Positions 1 through 7,357 are shown, numbered from the stretch's first letter. The stretch is 34,617 bases of DNA from Lentisphaerota bacterium (GCA_016873715.1 VGWF01000044.1:1-34617), one strand, 5' to 3'. Numbers and translations are program-made. The notes: generated from the letters alone by a model not told the origin.

Positions 1-606
1 GGTCGCTGGAGGCCGGGACGGCGTCGTCGCCGGGGGGCGGGGGGCGGGGGCGGATGGCGTGGCCGGAGGCCGTGTCGGAGGTGCGACGGGCGGCGGGGCG
101 GGCCGGGGCTCCGGCGTCGCCGGCGGCCATGCCGGGGGCTTCGGCTGGGGCTGCGGCCAGAGCTTCGGCGGTGCGGGCGTGAGGGCGACGGCGGCGCGCG
201 CGGCATCGAAGTAGTCCAGGCGTGCGTCGAGCCATGCGGCATACGGGGCGAGTTCGCTGATGCGTGCGGCCTGCCGGGCCGCGGCGCGAAGGTAGGGCTG
301 GAGATCCGCCATGTCCTCCGGATGGGCCTCCTGCATGGCGGCCTCGGCGGCGGCCATCAGGTCCTGCATGTGGACCTCGAAGCTCACGGCAATCTGCTCG
401 GTCCAGTTCGACTGCAGCGGGCCGAAGACGCGGTCCATGGCGTTCAGGCCCTGCTCGATCCACGGCTGGACCGCGGCGGGGTCGAACTCCCACTCGACCT
501 GGGCCCGGGCGCCGGCCGGCGGGGCGGCGAGCCAGAGCACGGCGGAAGCGACGATCGCCTGCGCGCGACGCCGTTCCGCGGGTCCTGCTGGCCGGGTCCG
601 GTTCAT
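1..606 (-). CDS. Secreted protein of unknown function, proline-rich C-terminal half, 3' end cut off
   Basis: The frame opens with ATG at 606 and stays open to the window edge (202 codons), so the C-terminus is missing. Residues 12-36 form a signal peptide (two arginines, a hydrophobic stretch, then a site near ARAQ). Residues 37-140 are a helical, acidic domain with several Trp and Met residues. From about residue 145 the chain becomes a low-complexity linker of Pro, Ala, Thr and Arg. The likely layout is signal peptide, helical domain, Pro-rich spacer, then a domain beyond the window. The motif around LAPYAAWLDARLDYFD reminds me of periplasmic lytic transglycosylases, but the catalytic part is not visible, so I do not assign that function. 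It lies 62 bp downstream of yraN on the same strand. Confidence 0.6.
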   Translation of the reverse strand, partial: MNRTRPAGPAERRRAQAIVASAVLWLAAPPAGARAQVEWEFDPAAVQPWIEQGLNAMDRVFGPLQSNWTEQIAVSFEVHMQDLMAAAEAAMQEAHPEDMADLQPYLRAAARQAARISELAPYAAWLDARLDYFDAARAAVALTPAPPKLWPQPQPKPPAWPPATPEPRPAPPPVAPPTRPPATPSAPAPRPPATTPSRPPAT

Positions 607-617
607 GATGAGCCGCA

Positions 618-646
618 ACGCTATCCCGAAACCGCCCCGCGTGCCA
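618..646 (-). promoter_or_regulatory. Weak promoter candidate for the truncated secreted protein gene
   Basis: On the minus strand TGGCAC (641-646) lies 17 bp from TAGCGT (618-623), which ends 11 nt before the ATG. The -10 is the same as that proposed for the lipoprotein gene, but the -35 is poor. Confidence 0.22.
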
Positions 647-668
647 GCCGCACAAGCGTCGCGGCGCA

Positions 669-1106
669 TCACCAGGGAAGCCGGTAGCCGCCCTCGAGGC
701 CGAAGACGCTCCGGAGGTGGCGGACGGCGGGGGCGGGGCCGCCCTCCGTGCCGACAACCTCGACGACGTCGAACCGGATGTAGGCGGGGCGGATCCGCCT
801 CGACGCGACATAGCGCACCGCGGCGCGGGAGAGATTCCGGCGCTTGGACCGGCCGACCGCATCCACCGGGCGTCCGAATTCCTCGGAGGCGCGGGTCTTG
901 ACCTCGACGAAGACCAGCGTGTCGGCGTCCCACGCGACCAGGTCGAGTTCGTCACGGCGGCCGACGCGCACCCGCCGGCCCGCGATCCGCAGGCCGGACC
1001 GCTTCAGCTCGCGCTCGGCGACGCGCTCGCCCCATTCGCCGGGACGAAGCGGCCCGGCTCCGCGCCCGGCGAGCCGGGCGAACAGCGCATGGATCCGTCG
1101 GAGCAT
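669..1106 (-). CDS. yraN: YraN/UPF0102 family endonuclease-like protein
   Basis: A 145-residue protein of the UPF0102 family, close to the usual 115-130 with a short N-terminal extension. The family has a restriction-endonuclease-like fold; its role is not settled. Visible hallmarks are GEWGERVAERELKRSG near the N-terminus, and the nuclease-like core with DELDLVAWD followed by LVFVEVKTR, carrying the acidic and E-x-K residues. The usual RRGEIDLI reads RRDELDLV here. It follows rnhB by 40 bp, the classical rnhB-yraN order. A TATCAT box 6 nt before its ATG suggests an extra start of transcription inside the operon. Confidence 0.9.
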   Translation of the reverse strand: MLRRIHALFARLAGRGAGPLRPGEWGERVAERELKRSGLRIAGRRVRVGRRDELDLVAWDADTLVFVEVKTRASEEFGRPVDAVGRSKRRNLSRAAVRYVASRRIRPAYIRFDVVEVVGTEGGPAPAVRHLRSVFGLEGGYRLPW

Positions 1107-1112
1107 GCGGGG

Positions 1113-1141
1113 ATGATACCGGGGGGCGGCCCGAAAGGAAG
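1113..1141 (-). promoter_or_regulatory. Candidate promoter for yraN, near-leaderless
   Basis: A TATCAT box (5 of 6 matches to the sigma70 -10) at 1113-1118 ends 6 nt before the yraN ATG. The -35 is weak (CTTCCT at 1136-1141, 17 bp away). Transcription from it would begin at or very near the start codon. Confidence 0.35.
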
Positions 1142-1146
1142 CGGGT

Positions 1147-1803
1147 TCATTCGATCCCGGGCAGAAGGCCCTGCCGGGCGCGGGCCGGATCCGGGGCGGC
1201 GTCCGCGACGGGCCGGAACGACAGGCGGTGGGCCGCGCAGGGGCCGAGGCGGCGAAGGGCCGCGAGGTGCGCCGCCGTTCCGTAGCCCTTGTGCGCGGCG
1301 AATCCGTACCCCGGATGGCGCCGGTCCGCCGCGGCCATGAGACGGTCCCGCGTGACCTTGGCGATGACGCTGGCGGCGGCGATGGAGAGGCTGAGCGCGT
1401 CGCCTCGCACGATGGCGCGCGAGGGGCAGGGGAGCCCGGGCACCGGCAGGCCGTCGACGAGCAGGAAGTCGGCCGCGGGCCTCAGGGCGGCGGCGGCGCG
1501 GGCCATGGCCCGGTGGGTTGCGCGCAGGATGTTGAGCCGGTCGATCTCGGCCACGGACGCCCGGCCGACGCCGATCGCGACGCCGGGCAGGTGGCGGAGG
1601 ACCCGGAAGAAGTGCTCCCGCCGCCGGGCGGTCAGCTGCTTGGAGTCCGTAAGCCCGTCAAGGACCGCGGGGACGCCGTCCTCCAGCGGAAGAACCACGC
1701 AGGCCGCGACGACCGGGCCCGCAAGCGGCCCGCGCCCGGCTTCGTCGAGGCCGGCGATCCGCCGGAAGCCGGCGGCGAACGCCTCTCGCTCGAAGCCGGT
1801 CAA
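1147..1803 (-). CDS. rnhB: Ribonuclease HII
   Basis: Ribonuclease HII cuts the RNA strand of RNA-DNA hybrids and removes single ribonucleotides from DNA. The 218-residue length is typical. The family signature DEAGRGPLAGPVV starts at residue 20 (D20, E21 are metal ligands), followed by LTDSKQL, the third acidic site in FLLVDG, and the SLSIAAASVIAKVTRDR helix. The start is TTG at 1803; no ATG or GTG lies between it and the DEAGRG motif, so the TTG is likely real. It begins 7 nt after the rplS stop, consistent with co-transcription. Confidence 0.95.
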   Translation of the reverse strand: MTGFEREAFAAGFRRIAGLDEAGRGPLAGPVVAACVVLPLEDGVPAVLDGLTDSKQLTARRREHFFRVLRHLPGVAIGVGRASVAEIDRLNILRATHRAMARAAAALRPAADFLLVDGLPVPGLPCPSRAIVRGDALSLSIAAASVIAKVTRDRLMAAADRRHPGYGFAAHKGYGTAAHLAALRRLGPCAAHRLSFRPVADAAPDPARARQGLLPGIE

Positions 1804-1810
1804 ACCGGGC

Positions 1811-2161
1811 TTACTCTTCGTTGCGGACGCGGGCCGCCTTGCCGGTGCGCTTGCGCAGGTAGTAGAGCTTCGCGCGCCGGACGCGGCCGCGGGTCTCCAC
1901 CTCGATCTTCGCCACGCTCGGGGAATGGAGGGGGAAGACGCGCTCGACGCCGTAGCCGAAGGAAATACGGCGGACCGTGAACGTCTCGGTCGAGCCGCCG
2001 CCGTCCCGCGCGATCACGGCGCCGTGGAACAGCTGCACGCGCTCCTTGTCGCCTTCCTTGATCTTCACGTGAACGGCCACGGTGTCGCCGATGTTGAAAT
2101 CGGGGACCTCGTCCTTGCGGCGATTCTCGACGTCGATCTTCTCCAACAGCCGGTTCTTCAT
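1811..2161 (-). CDS. rplS: Large-subunit ribosomal protein bL19
   Basis: Ribosomal protein bL19, 116 residues, sits at the 30S-50S interface. The sequence from MKNRLLEKI through [44 protein letters not shown] and [17 protein letters not shown] matches the family end to end. The frame is open further upstream into trmD, but the ATG at 2161 starts at the conserved N-terminus and is preceded by a purine-rich GGAAGGGCGGGAG ribosome site, so it is chosen. It lies 28 bp after trmD, as in most bacteria. Confidence 0.97.
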   Translation of the reverse strand: MKNRLLEKIDVENRRKDEVPDFNIGDTVAVHVKIKEGDKERVQLFHGAVIARDGGGSTETFTVRRISFGYGVERVFPLHSPSVAKIEVETRGRVRRAKLYYLRKRTGKAARVRNEE

Positions 2162-2189
2162 GCTCCCGCCCTTCCTTCCTGCTCGTCCT

Positions 2190-2891
2190 TCAATTCCCGT
2201 CCTGCGCCGCTCCGCCCGCGAGGTCGGGCCTGCGCTGCGCCGTCCGCTCGATCGACATCGTCCGGCGCCACCGCCGGACGGCCTCGTGGTCGCCCGACAC
2301 CAGCACCTCCGGCACCCGCAGGCCCCGGAACTCCGGGGGCCGCGTGTACTGCGGGTACTCCAGGAGGCCGTCGCTGAACGACTCCTCGACCGTCGCACCC
2401 TCCCCGCCCAGCACCCCGGGACGGAGCCGCACCACGCTGTCGATCACCACCGCCGCCGGCAGGACGCCGTTCGTCAGGACGTAGTCCCCGATCGAAATCT
2501 CGTCCGTCGCCAGCCCCGTCCGGATCCGCTCGTCCACGCCCTCGTAGTGCCCGCAGACGAACACCAGGTGCGTCGCCCCGGCCAGTTCCCGCGCCATCGC
2601 CTGGTCGAACCGCCGCCCCTGCGGCGTCATCAGGATGACCCGCGAATCCGGCCTGCGCACCGACTCCACCGCCTCGAAGACCGGCTCGGGCTTCATCACC
2701 ATCCCGGGCCCGCCCCCGTACGGCCGGTCGTCCGTCGTCCGGTGCCGGTCGTGCGTGAAGTCCCGCAGATGGATGGTCCGGAACTCCACATGCCCGGCCC
2801 GGGCGGCGCGCTTCAGCATGCTCTCGCCGAGGAATCCCTCGAGCATGCCGGGGAAGATCGTGATGACGTCAACCTGGAGGCGGCCCTCCAT
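2190..2891 (-). CDS. trmD: tRNA (guanine-37-N1)-methyltransferase
   Basis: TrmD methylates G37 next to the anticodon of a set of tRNAs using S-adenosylmethionine, preventing +1 frameshifting. The 233-residue length is standard. Visible motifs of the SPOUT trefoil knot are DVITIFPGM at the N-terminus, [51 protein letters not shown] and the C-terminal [17 protein letters not shown]. It starts 9 bp after khpA and precedes rplS, the classical order. rimM, normally directly upstream, is absent. No clear Shine-Dalgarno sequence is seen, suggesting coupling to khpA. Confidence 0.97.
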   Translation of the reverse strand: MEGRLQVDVITIFPGMLEGFLGESMLKRAARAGHVEFRTIHLRDFTHDRHRTTDDRPYGGGPGMVMKPEPVFEAVESVRRPDSRVILMTPQGRRFDQAMARELAGATHLVFVCGHYEGVDERIRTGLATDEISIGDYVLTNGVLPAAVVIDSVVRLRPGVLGGEGATVEESFSDGLLEYPQYTRPPEFRGLRVPEVLVSGDHEAVRRWRRTMSIERTAQRRPDLAGGAAQDGN

Positions 2892-2900
2892 GGCCGTCCG

Positions 2901-3131
2901 TCACTCGACCACTTCCAGCATCGCGCGACGGCCCTTCCGCGCCGCGACCGTGCTGAGGATCAGCCGGATCGCGCCCACGGTCTTGCCGTTCTTCCCGATG
3001 ACCTTCCCGATGTCCTCGGGATGGCAGCGCAGTTCGTAGATCGCCGTCTTTTCCCCGTCCACCTCGGTGATCCGGATGTCGTCCGGGTGATCGACAAGGT
3101 GACGGACGATGTATTCCAGCATCTCTTTCAT
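2901..3131 (-). CDS. khpA: KH-domain RNA-binding protein (KhpA/YlqC family)
   Basis: A 76-residue protein consisting of one KH domain. The RNA-binding GxxG loop is GKNG in EDIGKVIGKNGKTVGAIR, and the chain ends with the family-typical MLEVVE. In Firmicutes and related bacteria KhpA pairs with KhpB (Jag) to bind RNA and affects cell size and division; here only the family and fold are supported. It lies between rpsP and trmD, its usual place in many phyla, with a strong GGAGG-type ribosome site before ATG 3131. Confidence 0.93.
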   Translation of the reverse strand: MKEMLEYIVRHLVDHPDDIRITEVDGEKTAIYELRCHPEDIGKVIGKNGKTVGAIRLILSTVAARKGRRAMLEVVE

Positions 3132-3150
3132 GATATCGCCCCCCTCCCGG

Positions 3151-3408
3151 TTACGCCGTGGCCGGCGCGGCCGGCTTGCGGCGCTTCAGGAGGGTGCGGA
3201 TCGTGTCGGAGAGGCTGGCCCCCACGCCCTTCCAGTACTCGACGCGCGCGAGGTCCACCGACAGGTCGTTGTGCTTCTTCTTCGGGTCGTACCAGCCGAG
3301 GATCTCGAGGGTCTTGCCCGCGGTGGCGCCGCGGGAATCCGCGGCGACGATCCGATAGAACGGCTGCTTGTTGCTGCCCGCCCGGTGCAGTCGAACGATG
3401 ACCGCCAT
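3151..3408 (-). CDS. rpsP: Small-subunit ribosomal protein bS16
   Basis: Ribosomal protein bS16, 85 residues, helps assembly of the 30S subunit. MAVIVRLHRAGSNKQPFYRIV, then ADSRGATAGKTLEILGWYDP and the C-terminal KGVGASLSDTIRTLLKR match the family. It is the first gene of the rpsP-khpA-trmD-rplS-rnhB-yraN operon. The ribosome site AGGAAG lies just before the ATG. A TATAAG promoter box lies about 85 bp upstream, leaving a leader that can fold. Confidence 0.97.
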   Translation of the reverse strand: MAVIVRLHRAGSNKQPFYRIVAADSRGATAGKTLEILGWYDPKKKHNDLSVDLARVEYWKGVGASLSDTIRTLLKRRKPAAPATA

Positions 3409-3491
3409 GCTCTTCCTACCTCTCCCCAGGGAATCCAGGATCCCCGTGGGGCCGCTGGGGGTTCCGGCGCCCGGGGAATCGAAAGCGCGTC

Positions 3492-3519
3492 CTTATACCA
3501 CGGATCACGGCGGATGCAA
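3492..3519 (-). promoter_or_regulatory. Candidate promoter of the rpsP operon
   Basis: On the minus strand TTGCAT (3514-3519) and TATAAG (3492-3497) are separated by 16 bp. TATAAG is preceded by TGG, an extended -10 feature. It sits about 85 bp before the rpsP ATG, and the leader contains GC-rich inverted repeats, including CCCCAG paired with CTGGGG. Confidence 0.45.
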
Positions 3520-3587
3520 CACGAAACGACACGCAAGACGCACGCGAACCGCACCGGGGAGGCGCCGTCCGCCCCTCCCGTGCCCGC

Positions 3588-4460
3588 CTACCAGAACCAC
3601 CACGAGTCGGTCCGGAGGACGTAAAGGCCGAGGAGGAAGTTGGTCACGCCGTGCGCGAGGACGGCCGCCCAGATGTCGCCGGTGCGGAGCACGACCCAGG
3701 CGAAGGCCAGGCCGCAGAGGATGCCCGCGAACCACTCCGCGTGCTCGATCCCGAAGAACGCCGCCACCGCGAGGAACATCGGCAGGTCGAGGCGCGTCAG
3801 GGGGACGTCGAGGAAACGCCGGCCGCAGAGCCAGCGGTAGAGGAAGCCGCGCCAGAAGAACTCCTCGATGACCGCGATCACGACCGAGGTTCCGATCATG
3901 TGAACCCAGAAGAGGGGCCAGCCGGTGACGCCGGGGAGATAGGGATGGGCCGTCATCGGCTCCCGCATCTTCGCGAAGCCGGTGGGGAGGGGGCCGACCA
4001 GGAACTTCTCGTAGAAGGCCGCCAGCCCCGGCACGGCGCCCTTGACCGCGTCCGACTCGGGCCCGACCCAGACGAGGAAGACGGCAAGGCCGACGGCGAG
4101 CGCCAGCGGCACGTTGCGAAGACGCAGCGGTCCATACCAGCGCCACGGGCGCACCGCCAGCAGGAGGGCGGCACCGCCGGCCGTGCGGACGGCGTACGTG
4201 ACGCCGCTGGGGTCGCCCAGGCCGCTCATCAGCGCCAGCCACAGCGCGAACGGGGCGACATGCGCCCAGGTCGGCGCGTCCCGCCAGGGCTTCCGCCACG
4301 CCAGCGCCGCGATCGCGGCGGCCGCGCCGGCCGCGATCGCCCAGGGCGTGTCGTCGCCCAGCAGGTGCGCGATGAAGAAGAAGACCACGAACGGGAGGAT
4401 GTGGGCCCAGAACGGGACCTCCTCCCGGCACGACGACGACCGTTCGACCTCCTCGACCAT
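3588..4460 (-). CDS. CPBP-family intramembrane protease, PEP-CTERM-associated type
   Basis: A 290-residue multi-pass membrane protein of the CPBP (CAAX protease/bacteriocin-processing) family of metal-dependent intramembrane proteases. The three family motifs are visible in the C-terminal half: EEFFWRGF, then FFGIEHAEW, then LAHGVTNFLLG. The chain ends LYVLRTDSWWFW; this tail resembles the subfamily found in genomes with PEP-CTERM/exosortase sorting, recalled from memory and therefore an inference. At least seven hydrophobic segments are visible. The ATG at 4460 is chosen because a TATGGT box lies 6 nt before it; the longer open frame upstream carries no membrane or family features. Confidence 0.85.
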   Translation of the reverse strand: MVEEVERSSSCREEVPFWAHILPFVVFFFIAHLLGDDTPWAIAAGAAAAIAALAWRKPWRDAPTWAHVAPFALWLALMSGLGDPSGVTYAVRTAGGAALLLAVRPWRWYGPLRLRNVPLALAVGLAVFLVWVGPESDAVKGAVPGLAAFYEKFLVGPLPTGFAKMREPMTAHPYLPGVTGWPLFWVHMIGTSVVIAVIEEFFWRGFLYRWLCGRRFLDVPLTRLDLPMFLAVAAFFGIEHAEWFAGILCGLAFAWVVLRTGDIWAAVLAHGVTNFLLGLYVLRTDSWWFW

Positions 4461-4466
4461 CCCCAC

Positions 4467-4494
4467 ACCATAGCGCGCTTTTCCGGGATGCCAA
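4467..4494 (-). promoter_or_regulatory. Candidate promoter of the CPBP protease gene, near-leaderless
   Basis: TTGGCA (4489-4494) and TATGGT (4467-4472) are spaced by 16 bp on the minus strand. The -10 ends 6 nt before the ATG at 4460, so the mRNA would have almost no leader. Confidence 0.35.
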
Positions 4495-4522
4495 GATCGA
4501 ACGGCAGACGATTCCGGCGGAC

Positions 4523-4551
4523 TTGCGCAACGGGGGCCGCCGATGCATTGT
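4523..4551 (+). promoter_or_regulatory. Candidate promoter of trxA
   Basis: TTGCGC (4523-4528), 17 bp, CATTGT (4546-4551). The trxA ATG follows 48 nt later with its own AAGGAG ribosome site. The -10 match is only moderate; an overlapping TTGTAG is possible. Confidence 0.3.
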
Positions 4552-4599
4552 AGTCGCTCGCACGACGGCGCGGATGCCATCAAGAAGGAGCAAGGGAAC

Positions 4600-4917
4600 A
4601 TGAGCGAAGGTCTGATCGAACTTACGGGCGCGAACTTCGTGTCGGAGACCGCGAAGGGAATCACCCTGGTCGACTTCTGGGCCCCCTGGTGCGGCCCGTG
4701 CCGCATGCAGACGCCGATCCTCGAGCGCCTGGCCCCGAAGGTCGCCGGCAAGGCCCGGATCGCCAAGGTCAACGTGGACGAGGAGCAGGCGATCGCGATC
4801 CAGTACAACGTCCGGAACATCCCGACGCTGCTCCTGATCAAGGACGGCCAGGTGGTGCAGCAGATGGTCGGCCTGCAGCAGGAGGCGAAGCTGCAGCAGT
4901 TGATCGAGAACGCCTGA
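4600..4917 (+). CDS. trxA: Thioredoxin
   Basis: A cytoplasmic thioredoxin of 105 residues, the usual length, which reduces protein disulfides. The active site is WAPWCGPC with C31 and C34; the cis-proline is P75 in NIPTLLL; the buried aspartate is in LVDFWAPW. The ATG at 4600 is chosen over an in-frame upstream ATG because it has AAGGAG at 4585-4590, nine bases away, and matches the family N-terminus. It is followed 8 bp later by the fmdB-like gene, so the two are probably co-transcribed. Confidence 0.96.
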   Translation: MSEGLIELTGANFVSETAKGITLVDFWAPWCGPCRMQTPILERLAPKVAGKARIAKVNVDEEQAIAIQYNVRNIPTLLLIKDGQVVQQMVGLQQEAKLQQLIENA

Positions 4918-4925
4918 TCCTCGCC

Positions 4926-5162
4926 ATGCCCCTCTACGAATACCGGTGCGCCTCGTGCGGCGGGGCGTGCGAGATCCTCGTGCGGTCGGCGGACGAGAAG
5001 CCGGCCTGCCCGGCGTGCGGCTCGAAGAAGCTCTCGAAGCAGTTCTCGACGTTCGCCGCGGCCGTCGCCGGCCCCGCGTTGCCCTCGTGCGCCTCGGGGG
5101 CCTGTGCGACGGGTGCCTGCTCGACCGGCGGCTGTTCGACGGGCGCCTGCCCGTTCAACTGA
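4926..5162 (+). CDS. FmdB-family zinc ribbon protein with Cys repeat tail
   Basis: A 78-residue protein. Residues 1-45 are an FmdB-type putative regulatory zinc ribbon: MPLYEYRCASCGG supplies C8 and C11, PACPACGS supplies C28 and C31. The family is widespread and its role is not well established. The C-terminal tail is odd: cysteines at 55, 60, 65, 70 and 75 recur every five residues in units like CATGA, CSTGG and CSTGA. The tail could bind metal or form disulfides; its juxtaposition with trxA makes a redox link possible. Its last 8 bp overlap the end of the convergent HAD gene. Confidence 0.85.
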   Translation: MPLYEYRCASCGGACEILVRSADEKPACPACGSKKLSKQFSTFAAAVAGPALPSCASGACATGACSTGGCSTGACPFN

Positions 5163-5847
5163 CGCCGCCGGGCCACGCCTCGATCGCCCGCCACGCCCCG
5201 TGCATGTCGGCCGCGATCCGGTCGGCTCCGGCCTCGCGCAGACGTCCGGCCGGGAAACTCGACGTCACCCCGATGCACCCGGCGCCGGCCGACCGGGCGG
5301 CCCGGATGCCGTTGGGGGCGTCCTCGACCACGACGCAGGACGCGGCCGGCAGCCCCACCGCCGCCGCCGCCTTCAGGAAGATCTCGGGATCGGGCTTCTT
5401 GCGGACGATGTCGTCGCCCGTGATGCAGGCGTCGAACTGCGCCGCCGGCAGGCCGATCTCGCGCAGGTTGCCCTCGAGCTTCACGCGGTCCGCGCTCGTC
5501 GCGACCGCCGTCTTCAGGCCGCGGGCGCGGCAGGCGTGGACGAACTCCACCGCGCCGGGCAGGGGGCCGAGCCGGCCGCGGATGATCTCGAGGTAGATCG
5601 CATAGGTCCGGGCCTTGTCGTCCGGCATGCGCAGCGTCACCCCGTGCTTCTCCGCGACGCCGCCGAGGTAGCGGTCCTCGCCCGCGCCGACGAACGGAAG
5701 GAAGTCGTCCGGGTGGACCGTCGCGCCGTGGCGCTCGAGGAACATGCGGCAGGCCGCCTCGCAGATGAAGGGCTCCGAGTCGCAGAGCACGCCGTCCATG
5801 TCCAGCAGCACGCCGCGCAGCCCGCCCGGTCCGTCGTTCGGTTTCAT
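5155..5847 (-). CDS. HAD-family phosphatase (beta-phosphoglucomutase/CbbY-like)
   Basis: A 230-residue haloacid dehalogenase-superfamily hydrolase with a helical cap, probably acting on a small sugar phosphate. Motif I is LLDMDGVLCDSEP with nucleophile D16 and acid/base D18; motif II is TAVATSA; motif III is the Lys in RKKPDPEIF; motif IV is VVVEDAPNG. The DMDGVL-DSEP pattern and cap size fit the beta-phosphoglucomutase/phosphatase branch, but the substrate cannot be read from sequence. It converges on fmdB with an 8-bp overlap. No Shine-Dalgarno is visible; a promoter lies 8 nt before the ATG. Confidence 0.9.
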   Translation of the reverse strand: MKPNDGPGGLRGVLLDMDGVLCDSEPFICEAACRMFLERHGATVHPDDFLPFVGAGEDRYLGGVAEKHGVTLRMPDDKARTYAIYLEIIRGRLGPLPGAVEFVHACRARGLKTAVATSADRVKLEGNLREIGLPAAQFDACITGDDIVRKKPDPEIFLKAAAAVGLPAASCVVVEDAPNGIRAARSAGAGCIGVTSSFPAGRLREAGADRIAADMHGAWRAIEAWPGGVS

Positions 5848-5855
5848 GGCCGGCG

Positions 5856-5884
5856 AGACTACGGGCGCCCCGCCCGCGGGTCAA
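5856..5884 (-). promoter_or_regulatory. Candidate promoter of the HAD phosphatase gene, leaderless
   Basis: TTGACC (5879-5884), 17 bp, TAGTCT (5856-5861) on the minus strand. The -10 ends 8 nt before the ATG at 5847, so the predicted start of transcription is within a few bases of the start codon. No ribosome site is visible between them. Confidence 0.5.
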
Positions 5885-5892
5885 CCAACCCC

Positions 5893-5934
5893 AACTTGAA
5901 ACTTGAATCTTGGAACCCGAAACCGGAATCTCGG
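5893..5934. repeat. Degenerate heptamer tandem repeat, six units
   Basis: Six consecutive 7-bp units lie just before the oxidoreductase gene: AACTTGA, AACTTGA, ATCTTGG, AACCCGA, AACCGGA, ATCTCGG. The first two are identical and later ones diverge. The stretch is much lower in GC than its surroundings and ends 24 bp before the chosen ATG. Confidence 0.7.
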
Positions 5935-5958
5935 CCCATGGGAAAGGAGCCCCAGCCA

Positions 5959-7218
5959 ATGAACGCCGTCTCCCGCCGGAAATTCCTCGCCTCGACCGCC
6001 GCCGCCACCGCCGTCGCCGCGACGCCGGGCTGCGTCACCGCCGCCGTCCGCGCCCGCGCGATCGGCGCGAACGACCGCCTCCGCATCGGCCTGATCGGCT
6101 CCGGCAGCCGCGGGGTGGGGGCGCACATGACCTCGGTGAAGAAGTTCGCGAAGGAGATGAACGTCGAGTTCTCGGCGGTCTGCGACCCGTGGCGGCTGGC
6201 GCGCGAGAACGCGGCGGCCAAGGCGAAGGAGTGGTTCGGGCGCGACCCGAAGCAGTTCGTGTCCTACCGCGACCTGCTCGCGTTCGACGAGATCGACGCG
6301 GTCATGATCGCCTCGCCCGACCACGTGCACACGACGCACCTCGAGGCGGTGGCGAAGGCCGGCAAGCACGTGTACGTCGAGAAGCCGATGGCGACGGAGT
6401 TCGACCGTCTCGTGCGCGCCGTGGATGCGGTCAAGGCGTCGGGCGTCGTCTGCCAGGTCGGCACGCAGATCCGCAGCCTGCCGTCGATGGTCGGCGCGCG
6501 CGACCTCGTCCGGTCCGGCATCTTCGGCACGATCACGCGGGTCGAGGAGGTCCGGAACGCGGAGCGGCCCTACTGGTACTCGTACCTGAAGGATGCCCGG
6601 GCGGAGGACGTCGCGTGGGACGAGTTCCTCGCCGACCGCCCGCGCCGCCCGTTCCGCGCGGACATCTTCACCGGCTGGTACGGCTACTACGACTTCTCGC
6701 AGGGGCCGGTCCCGGGGCTCGGGAGCCACTACATCGACCTCGTCCACTCCATGACCGGCGCGAAGACGCCCGAAAGCTGCGTTTGCCTCGGCGGGACCTT
6801 CTACTGGAAGGACGCGCACAAGTTCACGGCGCCCGACCAGTGCCAGGCCTTGTGGACCTATCCCGAGGGCTTCCTCGTCAGCTACGTGACCAACTTCGGG
6901 AGCAGTGCCGGGAATCTCAAGCGCCTGTACGGCGACAAGGGGATGCTGAAGTTCGACAACTGGTCCGCCCCGACCTACAGCGCCGAGGGCGGTCCGAAGC
7001 GCGACGGCTCCATCCGCGGCGAGAACGAGGTCAAGCCGACCGAGCACCCCGACCACTGGCTCGACTGGCTCCAGTGCATCCGCAACGGCGGCACGCCCAA
7101 CGCGCCGATCGAGGCCGGCTTCCAGCACGCCGTGGCCGTCCTCATGGCGATGAAGTCCTACGAGACCGGCCGCAAGGTCGTCTACGACGCGAAGACCCGG
7201 ACGATGCGGACGGCGTAG
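5959..7218 (+). CDS. Tat-exported Gfo/Idh/MocA-family oxidoreductase
   Basis: A 419-residue NAD(P)-dependent oxidoreductase of the Gfo/Idh/MocA family. A twin-arginine signal SRRKFLAST opens the protein, followed by an Ala-rich stretch and TPGC, so it may be a Tat-exported lipoprotein. The Rossmann nucleotide loop is GLIGSGSRGVG near residue 45, and the signature EKP motif is in HVYVEKPMAT (K142). The C-terminal half carries the substrate domain with GSHYIDL. Export of a folded, cofactor-loaded enzyme through Tat fits this family in planctomycetes and relatives. The start at 5959 has AAAGGAG nine bases upstream; an in-frame ATG at 5938 is less likely. The substrate is unknown, probably a sugar or cyclitol. 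Confidence 0.92.
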   Translation: MNAVSRRKFLASTAAATAVAATPGCVTAAVRARAIGANDRLRIGLIGSGSRGVGAHMTSVKKFAKEMNVEFSAVCDPWRLARENAAAKAKEWFGRDPKQFVSYRDLLAFDEIDAVMIASPDHVHTTHLEAVAKAGKHVYVEKPMATEFDRLVRAVDAVKASGVVCQVGTQIRSLPSMVGARDLVRSGIFGTITRVEEVRNAERPYWYSYLKDARAEDVAWDEFLADRPRRPFRADIFTGWYGYYDFSQGPVPGLGSHYIDLVHSMTGAKTPESCVCLGGTFYWKDAHKFTAPDQCQALWTYPEGFLVSYVTNFGSSAGNLKRLYGDKGMLKFDNWSAPTYSAEGGPKRDGSIRGENEVKPTEHPDHWLDWLQCIRNGGTPNAPIEAGFQHAVAVLMAMKSYETGRKVVYDAKTRTMRTA

Positions 7219-7357
7219 CGTCGGTGCGTCCGGGAAGATGCGGAAGAGGAAGCTCGTGCGCAGCCGTGCCGTCCGAGGTCGCCTCGCGGGGACGGACCGG
7301 TCATGAGGGTGTGGGTCCGGCCGGAAACGCAACGCGGCGGCTCATCGCGGTCTTCTT

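Noticed and set aside
624-646. Possible sigma54 site TGGCAC upstream of the truncated secreted protein
   Set aside because: The -12 element TTGC is absent at the required spacing.
3556-3579. Terminator for the CPBP gene (GGGAGG / CCTCCC hairpin)
   Set aside because: The stem is short with an 11-nt loop and no T run follows on the minus strand; too weak to list.
4461-4841. Longer start for the CPBP protease overlapping trxA
   Set aside because: The extra residues show no membrane or family features and lie antisense to trxA; ATG 4460 fits the promoter and the family.
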